From positions 1 to 20,256 of the forward strand of contig QPFY01000074.1 in the NCBI GenBank assembly GCA_003665825.1: 20,256 nucleotides of DNA, given 5' to 3'. Both the position numbers and the translations under genes were made by a program. This DNA comes from Microbotryum silenes-acaulis (Eukaryota > Basidiomycota > Microbotryomycetes > Microbotryales > Microbotryaceae). The notes beneath the pieces were generated by a model. The model was not told the origin of the DNA. It made no database searches and saw only the letters and a list, made by a program, of their open reading frames with translations. Positions 9,607-20,177 of the stretch are shown piece after piece (the first letter of the stretch is position 1; each line of letters opens with the position of its first letter).

Positions 9607-12600
9607 CCCCCCCCCACGCGAACGCGAGGTAGACTTGAGCCGTGGGTGCCGCGTCCGGAGGCCTAGAGCATAGCAATGTATACCAAAAATCTTGGGACCC
9701 AGCGCTTTGGTGAATAGGTCCGCAACCATGTCCGCTGTGCCAACGTGTGAGAGGGAGATATCGCCTCGGTTGACCATGTCGCGGACAAAATGCTCGCGGA
9801 GGCGTATGTGTCGAGTGCCGGAGGTGCGAACGGGGTCGTGAGCGACGGCGGCCGCGGCCTCGTTGTCGGTGAAGATGTGAGCTGCATCGATCGGGCGAAC
9901 GTGGAGCTCGGAGAGGAGTTGCGTAAGGTAAATCGCTTCCTTACCAGCGTGCGACAAGGCGAGGTATTCGGCATCAGTGGTGGAATCCGCCACCCGAGTC
10001 TGACGCTTCGATGACCAAGAGACGGCGGAGCCGGCCAAGTAAAAGACGAAGCCCATTGTGGAGATGGACGTGTCGACGCAGGCACCCCAGTTCGCATCGG
10101 AATACCCAACCACACCCGTAACTTTGGCTGGACCGCGGGCGTAGAGTAGCTCATCGCGGTACGTGGCGCGAAGGTAGCGAAGGACGTGTTTGACGGCAAT
10201 CCAATGACGGCGGCCAGGGTTGTTGGCGAACCGGGACAAGTACGAGACGGCGAAGGCAATGTCGGGTCGAGTGCCAAGGGAAATGTACAGGAGGGAGCCA
10301 ATGGCTTGTAGGTACCACGATCGAATGCGCTCCGTTCCTTGACCCGGAACTGCCGTGAGCGAGAGGCCGGGCGTCATTGGCACCGTAGCGCCGCGTGTCG
10401 TGGTGTCGAAGTGAAACCGGGCGAGCACGTCCATGATGTAGCGTTCCTGGGATAGGGCAATGGAGCCGTCGTCCAGGCGGCGGATTTGGATGCCGAGGAT
10501 GTATTCCGCGGGGCCGAGTCGTTTGACGCCGTATCGTTGTTCGAGGCCGGAGATGACGCGTTCGATCTCGTCGAGGGCGGGGCTGACAATGAGGAGATCG
10601 TCGACATACAAGGCGATATAATGGGGCCGTTGCTGATCATCAATGTGAGAGTAAATGCAGTGATCAGTGCCCGTTGCCTTGTACCCGAGACTCCTGAGTG
10701 ATGTGTCAATGTGGCGATTCCAGATGCGACCGGCCTGCTTGAGACCGTAGATTGAGCGCCGCAGGCGGAGAATCTTATCACTTGGGAAGTCGAAACCTCG
10801 TGGCGTCGTCATCCAGATATCGTGATCGAGCTCGCCGTGGAGGTAAGCCTTGTCGATGTCGGCCTGATGAACGTGGTAACCATTGGCAGCGGCGAGGGCA
10901 AGGAGGCAGCGAATGGAGGAGAACCGGGCGACGGGTGCGAAAGTCTCCGAGAAGTCGATGCCGTCGCGTTGTCGGTTACCTTGCGCTACGAGACGTGCCT
11001 TGTGCCCCGTGACTTCGCCGCGTGCGTCGCGTTTGGTCTTCCAGACGAACTTGGAGGTGACGATAGTGGCGCCCGGTGGTACGGAGGATCGAGGCTCGAT
11101 GGTGAACACCTTGAAGTTGTCGCGCATGGCGGTGAACTCGGCGGCGGCAGCCTGAGCCCAGATGTCGTGCTCGTCGCTGGACATTGCTTCGCGCCAGGTC
11201 TGAGGATCGCTAGTAATCGACTTGACGGGCTCGATGGCGTCGAGGGTGGGGTCGTCGTCGTCTGTGGCGATGAAGGCGCGGTGGTGGCGAGAGAGGAAAT
11301 CGATCTCATCAGGGGAGTCGTCATCGGAGGGCTGTTCAGCGGGGGCAATGGCGGGTGCGGGCGTCACCAGGGTGTCGTCGTCGGATCGATGTACGTCCAT
11401 CAGGTTGAGGCGAACCGCGGTGTTGGAGTTGAGGAGGTCAAGCGGGTCGTCCGAGTCATCGAGGGACGGTCCTCCGGCCGAGGACGTGGCGGGCGACGAA
11501 AGCGGGACAAGCGACGGGGACGGCGAGGGGCTGATATCTGTAGAATTAAGTAAGGATCCGCCAGTGTACCCTGGGGCCACGTCAACGGCGCTCATGGCAG
11601 AATCATCAAGAGAGGATGAGACGTCCATGTGCGCCGACCTTACTAGTGGGGTCCTCGTCTTGACGGCGGGGGCGGGCGTGTCGGCGGGAATGACGAACTG
11701 GCGTTCGGTGTTGTCCACATCGACGGGCGTGTTGATTGGGAGGCCGGGGAAGTCGTCGTCGAGGAAGGTGGCATTTCGGCCAATCACAACCTTGTTGGTA
11801 TAATGGTCGAAGAAACGGAAAGCCTTGGAGGCGAGGTCGTAACCGGTGAAGATCACGCGCGCGGCCTTGGGGTCGAGCTTGCTGCGAAGGTCCGGCGCGA
11901 CCGTGAGCCAGGCCGCGCAGCCGAACGGGTGGAGGGCGGTGGTGGTGGTGCGTCGGCCGTTCCAAACGGATTCTGGAGTCTGTTTGGCCAAAGCTGAGTG
12001 TGAGCACCTGTTTTTGCAATAAACGAAGTACGCAGCCGCTTCATCCCAAAAGGTGGCCGGCAGATGGGAGTCAGCAAGGAGGGCGAGGATGCCCTCGACA
12101 ATGGAGAGATTGACACGTTCGGCACGACCGTTTTGCTGAGGTGTGTAGGGGATAGAGTATTGACGACGAATGCCCCTGGACTTGCAGAACTCCGTGAATG
12201 CGTTCGATCGGTACTCCCCGCCGTTGTCAGTGCGAAGGGTTTTTAAACGCGCGTTCGTCTCTAACTCCACTTCGGCGAGCCAAGTCTGGAAGGTCGGGAA
12301 GACGTCGCTTTTGTGATCGATCGCGTATGCCCAGAGTTTGCGAGAGTGGTCGTCAAGAAATGTGACAAGGTAGCGCTTCCCGGTCAAGGACGGAGTGGGG
12401 AACGAAAGGACATCGCTGTGCACGAGGCCGAGTCTCTCGGGGGAATGCGACTCAGAGTCGGGAAAAGGAAGACGGTGGCCTTTGGAACCAAGGCAAGCAT
12501 TGCAAACAAACTCCTCTACGTCTTTGTCACTGTACCCGGCCCCAAACCCGTCCAGCAAACCTGCGGCGATCATCTTCTGTATAGAGGATGGGGCAAGATG

Positions 12601-14079
12601 GCCGAGGCAGCGGTGAAGGGTAAGCAGGGGCACGGTAGACTCAGAACGCGAGAGAAGGGCAAGCTGCTGACACTTGGTGTGATCCGCGTCCAAAAGGTAG
12701 AGACCGTCGTTAACCCTGGTACCGTGAGCAATGGCCTGGCCGTCCTTGGCGATGTCGATGCCGTCGCTGGTGAAGGCGAGTCGAACGCGGTCGGTGTCGC
12801 AGAGGCGAGAAACAGAGAGGAGGTTGACGTGGAGGCCCGGCGTGTGCAGAACGCCACGCAGCGTGATCGGATGTCCGGTCTTGGCAACGAACGCTACGTC
12901 CCCCATACCAATGGCCGTGATACCGCCGGCGATGCCGCCGATCTTGGTGTGCGCCGTCTGGCGATAAGCCGTGAATAGAGAGCGATCGGCGACCATGTGT
13001 GCCGTGGCGCCCGAGTCGACTACAAAGGCGTCAGTCGGGAGTTGCCGGCGAGCGAACAGGCAGGAGGCGAAATAGCCGATGTTAGGCTGTTGAGCGGCGG
13101 GGAGAGACGTGTCGTCCTGGTTGTCGTCGCCGGGTGTGTTTCTGTTCGCCCCGGTGCTTGCAGTCGAGGGCCCAGTGACCTTTCTTGTGGCAGCGGCGGC
13201 AGGGGCCGGCGGGCGGGTGTGTCGCCCGTGAGGTGCAGTCGCGCAGACGGTGGCCGGGGGCGCGGCAGGCGGGACAAGGGGAGGCGGTGGCGAGCATGGC
13301 CGAGTGCGATGACGAGAGTCCCGCCGAGCGAAGCTGGATGCGAATGCGATCCGTCAGCGTCGTGAGTTCCGGGAGGTCGCGTTGGTTGCGCTGCTCGTCC
13401 GTGAACGTGAGTCGGAAGCTGTCGAGGCAGGGTGGGACCATGGCGAGCACGTGAGTGGCGAGCACGTCGTTGAGCGAGGTTTTGGCGTCGCGGATTTCCT
13501 GCGCGATCGACATGTATTCACGGAGCCACGTGTCGTACGCCTCGACGGAGGCAGGCATCTTCCTGAAGTCCCAAAGGCGGGCGAACAACTCGAGGGTACG
13601 AGTGGCGTCGTCCGGTGCGAAACGAGCCTTGAGTGCGGCGAAGATGCGTGGTGCCGACAGGTCGTCGCTGGGGATGGTGTCGAGGGTGGCTGAGACGTCG
13701 GCTGAGTCGATCGAGCCAACGATGATTTCACGCGCGGCGTCGTCACGGGCGGCAAGCTGGTCGGCCGTCCACGTCGGGGGAATGACACCGTCAAGAACGT
13801 AACCACGGGCTTGATTTGGAAGCGCGAGACGGAGTTGACGTAACCAGTTTGTAAACGACTTAGGGCCGTCAGGCGAGCGTGCTTGGGGAACACGACTTTT
13901 GATGCGTGGCGGTGTTTGCCTGCGTGGCAGTGACGGGCGGGAGGCGGCGGCGCGGCAGGGGGCTGTGAGGCCTGTAGAGCGGCAAGCTGTGCCTGTAGCG
14001 TGGCGATTTGCACGCTGATCGAAGGGTCAGGGGAGCTGATGTCCCTGGGGGGCGAAGGCGGGGCGGGGGAGCTGTCCAT
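9364..14079 (-). pseudogene. Element C Gag-Pol polyprotein (frameshifts in gag; pol open)
   Basis: Same domain order as in B. Pol is open from 12996 down to 9364 (1,210 codons), covering the end of protease, integrase (second Asp about 12228, Glu about 12120), linker, reverse transcriptase with YVDD at 10608-10597, and RNase H. Zinc knuckles are at 13276-13235 and 13201-13160, and protease DSG at 13017-13009. An extra base in the G run at 13132-13134 separates the knuckles from the protease. Four one-base losses at about 13860-13950 break the Gag N-terminus (three of them in G runs). The start ATG at 14079 is the counterpart of B's; an extra base lies just upstream of it. The C-terminus runs about 80 codons into the 3' LTR, reading [13 protein letters not shown] repeats. 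Confidence 0.92.
9607..9615 (-). other. Polypurine tract of element C (G9)
   Basis: Nine C on the plus strand (nine G in element sense) abut the 3' LTR. B and D have eight. The extra base changes which frame enters the LTR. Confidence 0.85.
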
Positions 14080-14149
14080 TGCTGCGATGGTGCGATGGGC
14101 TGGGGCGGCTCGATGGCTGGGTCGAGGGAAAAATTTCAAGCGGCGGGCT

Positions 14150-14171
14150 GGTAGCTCGTGGGCTTATAACC
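14150..14171 (-). promoter_or_regulatory. Primer-binding site of element C
   Basis: In element sense GGTTATAAGCCCACGAGC follows the 5' LTR directly, identical to the PBS of A, B and D, although the surrounding leader has several lost bases. Confidence 0.7.
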
Positions 14172-14496
14172 TATTCGATCAACTCTACTACGTCAGCGAT
14201 GTAGTTATAGCCAAGAGTGATGAATATCATTTCAACATACCTATTCGATCAACTCTACTACGTCAGCGATGTAGTTATAGCCAAGAGTGATGAATAGGAA
14301 TCTAACAGTAAGGGAGCCGCGCGCCCCAAGTCCTCAGCCAGCGAGCCTCGGGCGAGCCAATTGCCAGGCTCGCTGCGCGCGCCTAAGTCCTGGGCCGATG
14401 CCCCGGCTCGCTCCGCGCGCCTAAGTCCTGGGCCGATGCGCCCGGCTCGCTCCGCGCGCCTAAGTCCTGACCCGAGCGGAGAGTGGATTCCTCACA
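14172..14496 (-). repeat. 5' LTR of element C (325 bp)
   Basis: Matches the 3' LTR of C without substitutions but lacks four bases, three near 14350-14365 and one near 14402, all in the GC-rich repeat part. The 70-bp module is complete. Confidence 0.95.
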
Positions 14497-15287
14497 TTCG
14501 TTGCCAAGACCGGACATCCGATCACGCTGCGTGGCGTTCTGCACACGCCGGGCCTCCACGTCAACCTCCTCTCCGTCTCTCGCCTCTGCGACACCGACCG
14601 CGTTCGACTCGCCTTCACCAGCGACGCATCGACATCGCCAAGGACGGCCAGCCATTGCTCACGGTACCAGGTTAACGACGGTCTCTACCTTTGGACGCGG
14701 ACCACACAAGTGTCAGCAGCTTGCCTTCTCTCGCGTTCTGAGTCGACCGCCCCTGCTTACCCTCACCGCTGCCTCGGCCATCTTGCCCCATCCTCTATAC
14801 AGAAGATGATCGCCGCAGGTTTGCTGGACGGGTTTGGGGCCGGGTACAGTGACAAAGACGTAGAGGAGTTTGTTTGCAATGCTTGCCTTGGTTCCAAAGG
14901 CCACCGTCTTCCTTTTCCCGACTCTGAGTCGCATTCCCCCGAAAGACTCGGCCTCGTGCACAGCGATGTCCTTTCGTTCCCACTCCGTCCTTGACCGGGA
15001 AGCGCTACCTTGTCACATTTCTTGACGACCACTCTCCAAACTCTGGCATACGCATCGATCACAAAAGCGACGTCTTCCCGACCTTCCAGACTTGGCTCGC
15101 CGAAGTGGAGTTAGAGACGAACGAGCGTTAAAAACCCTTCGCACCGACAACGCGGGAGTACCAATCGAACGCATTCACGGAGTTCTGCAAGTCCAGGGGT
15201 ATTCGTCGTCAATATTCTATCCCCTACACACCTCAGCAAAACGGTCGTGCCGAACGTGTCAATCTCTCCATCGCAGGGCGTCCTTGC
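14497..15287 (+). pseudogene. Element A, third piece: protease end and integrase, many one-base losses
   Basis: Begins with the right TSD copy of C (TTCGT) and resumes element A at [16 protein letters not shown]. It continues through the integrase HHCC finger ([11 protein letters not shown]...CNAC, about 14776-14890), first catalytic region (LVHSDVLSF, near 14960), second (about 15146, TDN) and the start of the third ([12 protein letters not shown], about 15225-15262). A clean open part runs 14780-14985. Elsewhere many single bases are missing relative to B (for example at 14626, 14650, 14671, 14700-14710, 14990, 15035-15050, 15150), which destroys the frame. It is cut at 15287 by element D. 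Confidence 0.9.
15283..15287. repeat. Target-site duplication of element D, left copy (CTTGC)
   Basis: CTTGC lies directly before D. Intact elements read CTCCTTGCTGACTCC here (B, about 6052-6066). The right copy is beyond the window. Confidence 0.75.
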
Positions 15288-15615
15288 TATTCGATCAACT
15301 CTACTACGTCAGCGATGTAGTTATAGCCAAGAGTGATCAATATCATTCAACATACCTATTCGATCAACTCTACTACGTCAGCGATGTAGTTATAGCCAAG
15401 AGTGATGAATAGGAATCTAACAGTAAGGGAGCCGCGCGCCCCAAGTCCTCAGCCAGCGAGCCTCGGGGCTGAGCCAATGTGCCAGGCTCGCTGCGCGCGC
15501 CTAAGTCCTGGGCCGATGCGCCCGGCTCGCTCCGCGCGCCTAAGTCCTGGGCCGATGCGCCCGGCTCGCTCCGCGCGCCTAAGTCCTGACCCGAGCGGAG
15601 AGTGGATTCCTCACA
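15288..15615 (-). repeat. 3' LTR of element D (328 bp)
   Basis: Same structure as the other LTRs. One A is missing in the spacer of the 70-bp module, and one substitution is shared with D's 5' LTR. Confidence 0.95.
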
Positions 15616-18600
15616 CCCCCCCCACGCGAACGCGAGGTAGACTTGAGCCGTGGGTGCCGCGTCCGGAGGCCTAGAGCATAGCAATGTATACCAAAAATCT
15701 TGGGACCCAGCGCTTTGGTGAATAGGTCCGCAACCATGTCCGCTGTGCCAACGTGTGAGAGGGAGATATCGCCTCGGTTGACCATGTCGCGGACAAAATG
15801 CTCGCGGAGGCGTATGTGTCGAGTGCCGGAGGTGCGAACGGGTCGTGAGCGACGGCGGCCGCGGCCTCGTTGTCGGTGAAGATGTGAGCTGCATCGATCG
15901 GGCGAACGTGGAGTCGGAGAGGAGTTGCGTAAGGTAAATCGCTTCCTTACCAGCGTGCGACAAGGCGAGGTATTCGGCATCAGTGGTGGAATCCGCCACC
16001 CGAGTCTGACGCTTCGATGACCAAGAGACGGCGGAGCCGGCCAAGTAAAGACGAAGCCCATTGTGGAGATGGACGTGTCGACGCAGGCACCCCAGTTCGC
16101 ATCGGAATACCCAACCACACCCGTAACTTTTGGCTGGACCGCGGGCGTAGAGTAGCTCATCGCGGTACGTGGCGCGAAGGTAGCGAAGGACGTGTTTGAC
16201 GGCAATCCAATGACGGCGGCCAGGGTTGTTGGCGAACCGGGACAAGTACGAGACGGCGAAGGCAATGTCGGGTCGAGTGCCAAGGGAAATGTACAGGAGG
16301 GAGCCAATGGCTTGTAGGTACCACGATCGAATGCGCTCCGTTCCTTGACCCGGAACTGCCGTGAGCGAGAGGCCGGGCGTCATTGGCACCGTAGCGCCGC
16401 GTGTCGTGGTGTCGAAGTGAAACCGGGCGAGCACGTCCATGATGTAGCGTTCCTGGGATAGGGCAATGGAGCCGTCGTCCAGGCGGCGGATTTGGATGCC
16501 GAGGATGTATTCCGCGGGGCCGAGTCGTTTGACGCCGTATCGTTGTTCGAGGCCGGAGATGACGCGTTCGATCTCGTCGAGGGCGGGGCTGACAATGAGG
16601 AGATCGTCGACATACAAGGCGATATAATGGGGCCGTTGCTGATCATCAATGTGAGAGTAAATGCAGTGATCAGTGCCCGTTGCCTTGTACCCGAGACTCC
16701 TGAGTGATGTGTCAATGTGGCGATTCCAGATGCGACCGGCCTGCTTGAGACCGTAGATTGAGCGCCGCAGGCGGAGAATCTTATCACTTGGGAAGTCGAA
16801 ACCTCGTGGCGTCGTCATCCAGATATCGTGATCGAGCTCGCCGTGGAGGTAAGCCTTGTCGATGTCGGCCTGATGAACGTGGTAACCATTGGCAGCGGCG
16901 AGGGCAAGGAGGCAGCGAATGGAGGAGAACCGGGCGACGGGTGCGAAAGTCTCCGAGAAGTCGATGCCGTCGCGTTGTCGGTTACCTTGCGCTACGAGAC
17001 GTGCCTTGTGCCCCGTGACTTCGCCGCGTGCGTCGCGTTTGGTCTTCCAGACGAACTTGGAGGTGACGATAGTGGCGCCCGGTGGTACGGAGGATCGAGG
17101 CTCGATGGTGAACACCTTGAAGTCGTCGCGCATGGCGGTGAACTCGGCGGCGGCAGCCTGAGCCCAGATGTCGTGCTCGTCGCTGGACATTGCTTCGCGC
17201 CAGGTCTGAGGATCGCTAGTAATCGACTTGACGGGCTCGATGGCGTCGAGGGTGGGGTCGTCGTCGTCTGTGGCGATGAAGGCGCGGTGGTGGCGAGAGA
17301 GGAAATCGATCTCATCAGGGGAGTCGTCATCGGAGGGCTGTTCAGCGGGGGCAATGGCGGGTGCGGGCGTCACCAGGGTGTCGTCGTCGGATCGATGTAC
17401 GTCCATCAGGTTGAGGCGAACCGCGGTGTTGGAGTTGAGGAGGTCAAGCGGGTCGTCCGAGTCATCGAGGGACGGTCCTCCGGCCGAGGACGTGGCGGGC
17501 GACGAAAGCGGGACAAGCGACGGGGACGGCGAGGGGCTGATATCTGTAGAATTAAGTAAGGATCCGCCAGTGTACCCTGGGGCCACGTCAACGGCGCTCA
17601 TGGCAGAATCATCAAGAGAGGATGAGACGTCCATGTGCGCCGACCTTACTAGTGGGGTCCTCGTCTTGACGGCGGGGGCGGGCGTGTCGGCGGGAATGAC
17701 GAACTGGCGTTCGGTGTTGTCCACATCGACGGGCGTGTTGATTGGGAGGCCGGGGAAGTCGTCGTCGAGGAAGGTGGCATTTCGGCCAATCACAACCTTG
17801 TTGGTATAATGGTCGAAGAAACGGAAAGCCTTGGAGGCGAGGTCGTAACCGGTGAAGATCACGCGCGCGGCCTTGGGGTCGAGCTTGCTGCGAAGGTCCG
17901 GCGCGACCGTGAGCCAGGCCGCGCAGCCGAACGGGTGGAGGGCGGTGGTGGTGGTGCGTCGGCCGTTCCAAACGGATTCTGGAGTCTGTTTGGCCAAAGC
18001 TGAGTGTGAGCACCTGTTTTTGCAATAAACGAAGTACGCAGCCGCTTCATCCCAAAAGGTGGCCGGCAGATGGGAGTCAGCAAGGAGGGCGAGGATGCCC
18101 TCGACAATGGAGAGATTGACACGTTCGGCACGACCGTTTTGCTGAGGTGTGTAGGGGATAGAGTATTGACGACGAATGCCCCTGGACTTGCAGAACTCCG
18201 TGAATGCGTTCGATCGGTACTCCCCGCCGTTGTCAGTGCGAAGGGTTTTTAAACGCGCGTTCGTCTCTAACTCCACTTCGGCGAGCCAAGTCTGGAAGGT
18301 CGGGAAGACGTCGCTTTTGTGATCGATCGCGTATGCCCAGAGTTTGCGAGAGTGGTCGTCAAGAAATGTGACAAGGTAGCGCTTCCCGGTCAAGGACGGA
18401 GTGGGGAACGAAAGGACATCGCTGTGCACGAGGCCGAGTCTCTCGGGGGAATGCGACTCAGAGTCGGGAAAAGGAAGACGGTGGCCTTTGGAACCAAGGC
18501 AAGCATTGCAAACAAACTCCTCTACGTCTTTGTCACTGTACCCGGCCCCAAACCCGTCCAGCAAACCTGCGGCGATCATCTTCTGTATAGAGGATGGGGC

Positions 18601-20085
18601 AAGATGGCCGAGGCAGCGGTGAAGGGTAAGCAGGGGCACGGTAGACTCAGAACGCGAGAGAAGGGCAAGCTGCTGACACTTGGTGTGATCCGCGTCCAAA
18701 AGGTAGAGACCGTCGTTAACCCTGGTACCGTGAGCAATGGCCTGGCCGTCCTTGGCGATGTCGATGCCGTCGCTGGTGAAGGCGAGTCGAACGCGGTCGG
18801 TGTCGCAGAGGCGAGAAACAGAGAGGAGGTTGACGTGGAGGCCCGGCGTGTGCAGAACGCCACGCAGCGTGATCGGATGTCCGGTCTTGGCAACGAACGC
18901 TACGTCCCCCATACCAATGGCCGTGATACCGCCGGCGATGCCGCCGATCTTGGTGTGCGCCGTCTGGCGATAAGCCGTGAATAGAGAGCGATCGGCGACC
19001 ATGTGTGCCGTGGCGCCCGAGTCGACTACAAAGGCGTCAGTCGGGAGTTGCCGGCGAGCGAACAGGCAGGAGGCGAAATAGCCGATGTTAGGCTGTTGAG
19101 CGGCGGGGAGAGACGTGTCGTCCTGGTTGTCGTCGCCGGTGTGTTTCTGTTCGCCCCGGTGCTTGCAGTCGAGGGCCCAGTGACCTTTCTTGTGGCAGCG
19201 GCGGCAGGGGCCGGCGGGCGGGTGTGTCGCCCGTGAGGTGCAGTCGCGCAGACGGTGGCCGGGGGCGCGGCAGGCGGGACAAGGGAGGCGGTGGCGAGCA
19301 TGGCCGAGTGCGATGACGAGAGTCCCGCCGAGCGAAGCTGGATGCGAATGCGATCCGTCAGCGTCGTGAGTTCCGGGAGGTCGCGTTGGTTGCGCTGCTC
19401 GTCCGTGAACGTGAGTCGGAAGCTGTCGAGGCAGGGTGGGACCATGGCGAGCACGTGAGTGGCGAGCACGTCGTTGAGCGAGGTTTTGGCGTCGCGGATT
19501 TCCTGCGCGATCGACATGTATTCACGGAGCCACGTGTCGTACGCCTCGACGGAGGCAGGCATCTTCCTGAAGTCCCAAAGGCGGGCGAACAACTCGAGGG
19601 TACGAGTGGCGTCGTCCGGTGCGAAACGAGCCTTGAGTGCGGCGAAGATGCGTGGTGCCGACAGGTCGTCGCTGGGGATGGTGTCGAGGGTGGCTGAGAC
19701 GTCGGCTGAGTCGATCGAGCCAACGATGATTTCACGCGCGGCGTCGTCACGGGCGGCAAGCTGGTCGGCCGTCCACGTCGGGGAATGACACCGTCAAGAA
19801 CGTAACCACGGGCTTGATTTGGAAGCGCGAGACGGAGTTGACGTAACCAGTTTGTAAACGACTTAGGGCCGTCAAGGCGAGCGTGCTTGGGGAACACGAC
19901 TTTTGATGCGGTGGCGGTGTTTGCCTGCGTGGCAGTGACGGGCGGGGAGGCGGCGGCGGCGGCAGGGGGCTGTGAGGCCTGTAGAGCGGCAAGCTGTGCC
20001 TGTAGCGTGGCGATTTGCACGCTGATCGAAGGGTCAGGGGAGCTGATGTCCCTGGGGGCGAAGGCGGGGCGGGGGAGCTGTCCAT
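15579..20085 (-). pseudogene. Element D Gag-Pol polyprotein (frameshifts in gag and RNase H)
   Basis: Same protein as in B: start ATG at 20085, zinc knuckles from about 19281 downward, protease DSG at 19023-19015, YVDD at 16614-16603. The block from 19002 to about 16140 (end of protease, integrase, linker, reverse transcriptase) is open and nearly identical to B and C. Breaks: a lost base in the G run near 20055, in the G run near 19781, in the G run at 19283-19285, and in RNase H an added T near 16130 and lost bases near 16048, 15914 and 15841. The RNase H C-terminus is therefore spread over two frames. The end at 15579 corresponds to the stop used by B inside the 3' LTR. Confidence 0.9.
15616..15623 (-). 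other. Polypurine tract of element D (G8)
   Basis: Eight C on the plus strand abut the 3' LTR, as in B. Confidence 0.8.
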
Positions 20086-20155
20086 GCTGCGATGGTGCGA
20101 TGGGCTGGGGCGGCTCGAGTGGCTGGGCTCGAGGGAAAATTCAAGCGGCGGGGCT

Positions 20156-20177
20156 GGTAGCTCGTGGGCTTATAACC
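20156..20177 (-). promoter_or_regulatory. Primer-binding site of element D
   Basis: In element sense GGTTATAAGCCCACGAGC follows the 5' LTR, identical to the other three main-family copies. Confidence 0.7.

Larger units (their letters stand above)
9278..14496 (-). mobile_element. Element C: full-length copia retrotransposon (5219 bp), minus strand
   Basis: A complete main-family element in reverse orientation: 5' LTR 14496-14172, PBS 14171-14150, Gag-Pol from 14079, polypurine tract 9615-9607, 3' LTR 9606-9278. It is flanked by TTCGT on both sides and inserted in element A's protease/integrase region. Its pol is nearly identical to B over about 3.6 kb (one visible amino-acid change, RDNF for RDDF). 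The two LTRs differ only by four missing bases in the 5' LTR, with no substitutions, so insertion was recent. Confidence 0.97.

Noticed and set aside
9393..9632. ORFs within the LTRs on the strand opposite to the element ([16 protein letters not shown]...)
   Set aside because: Product of the 39-bp repeats being open in several frames; repeated in each LTR copy, with no independent evidence of translation.
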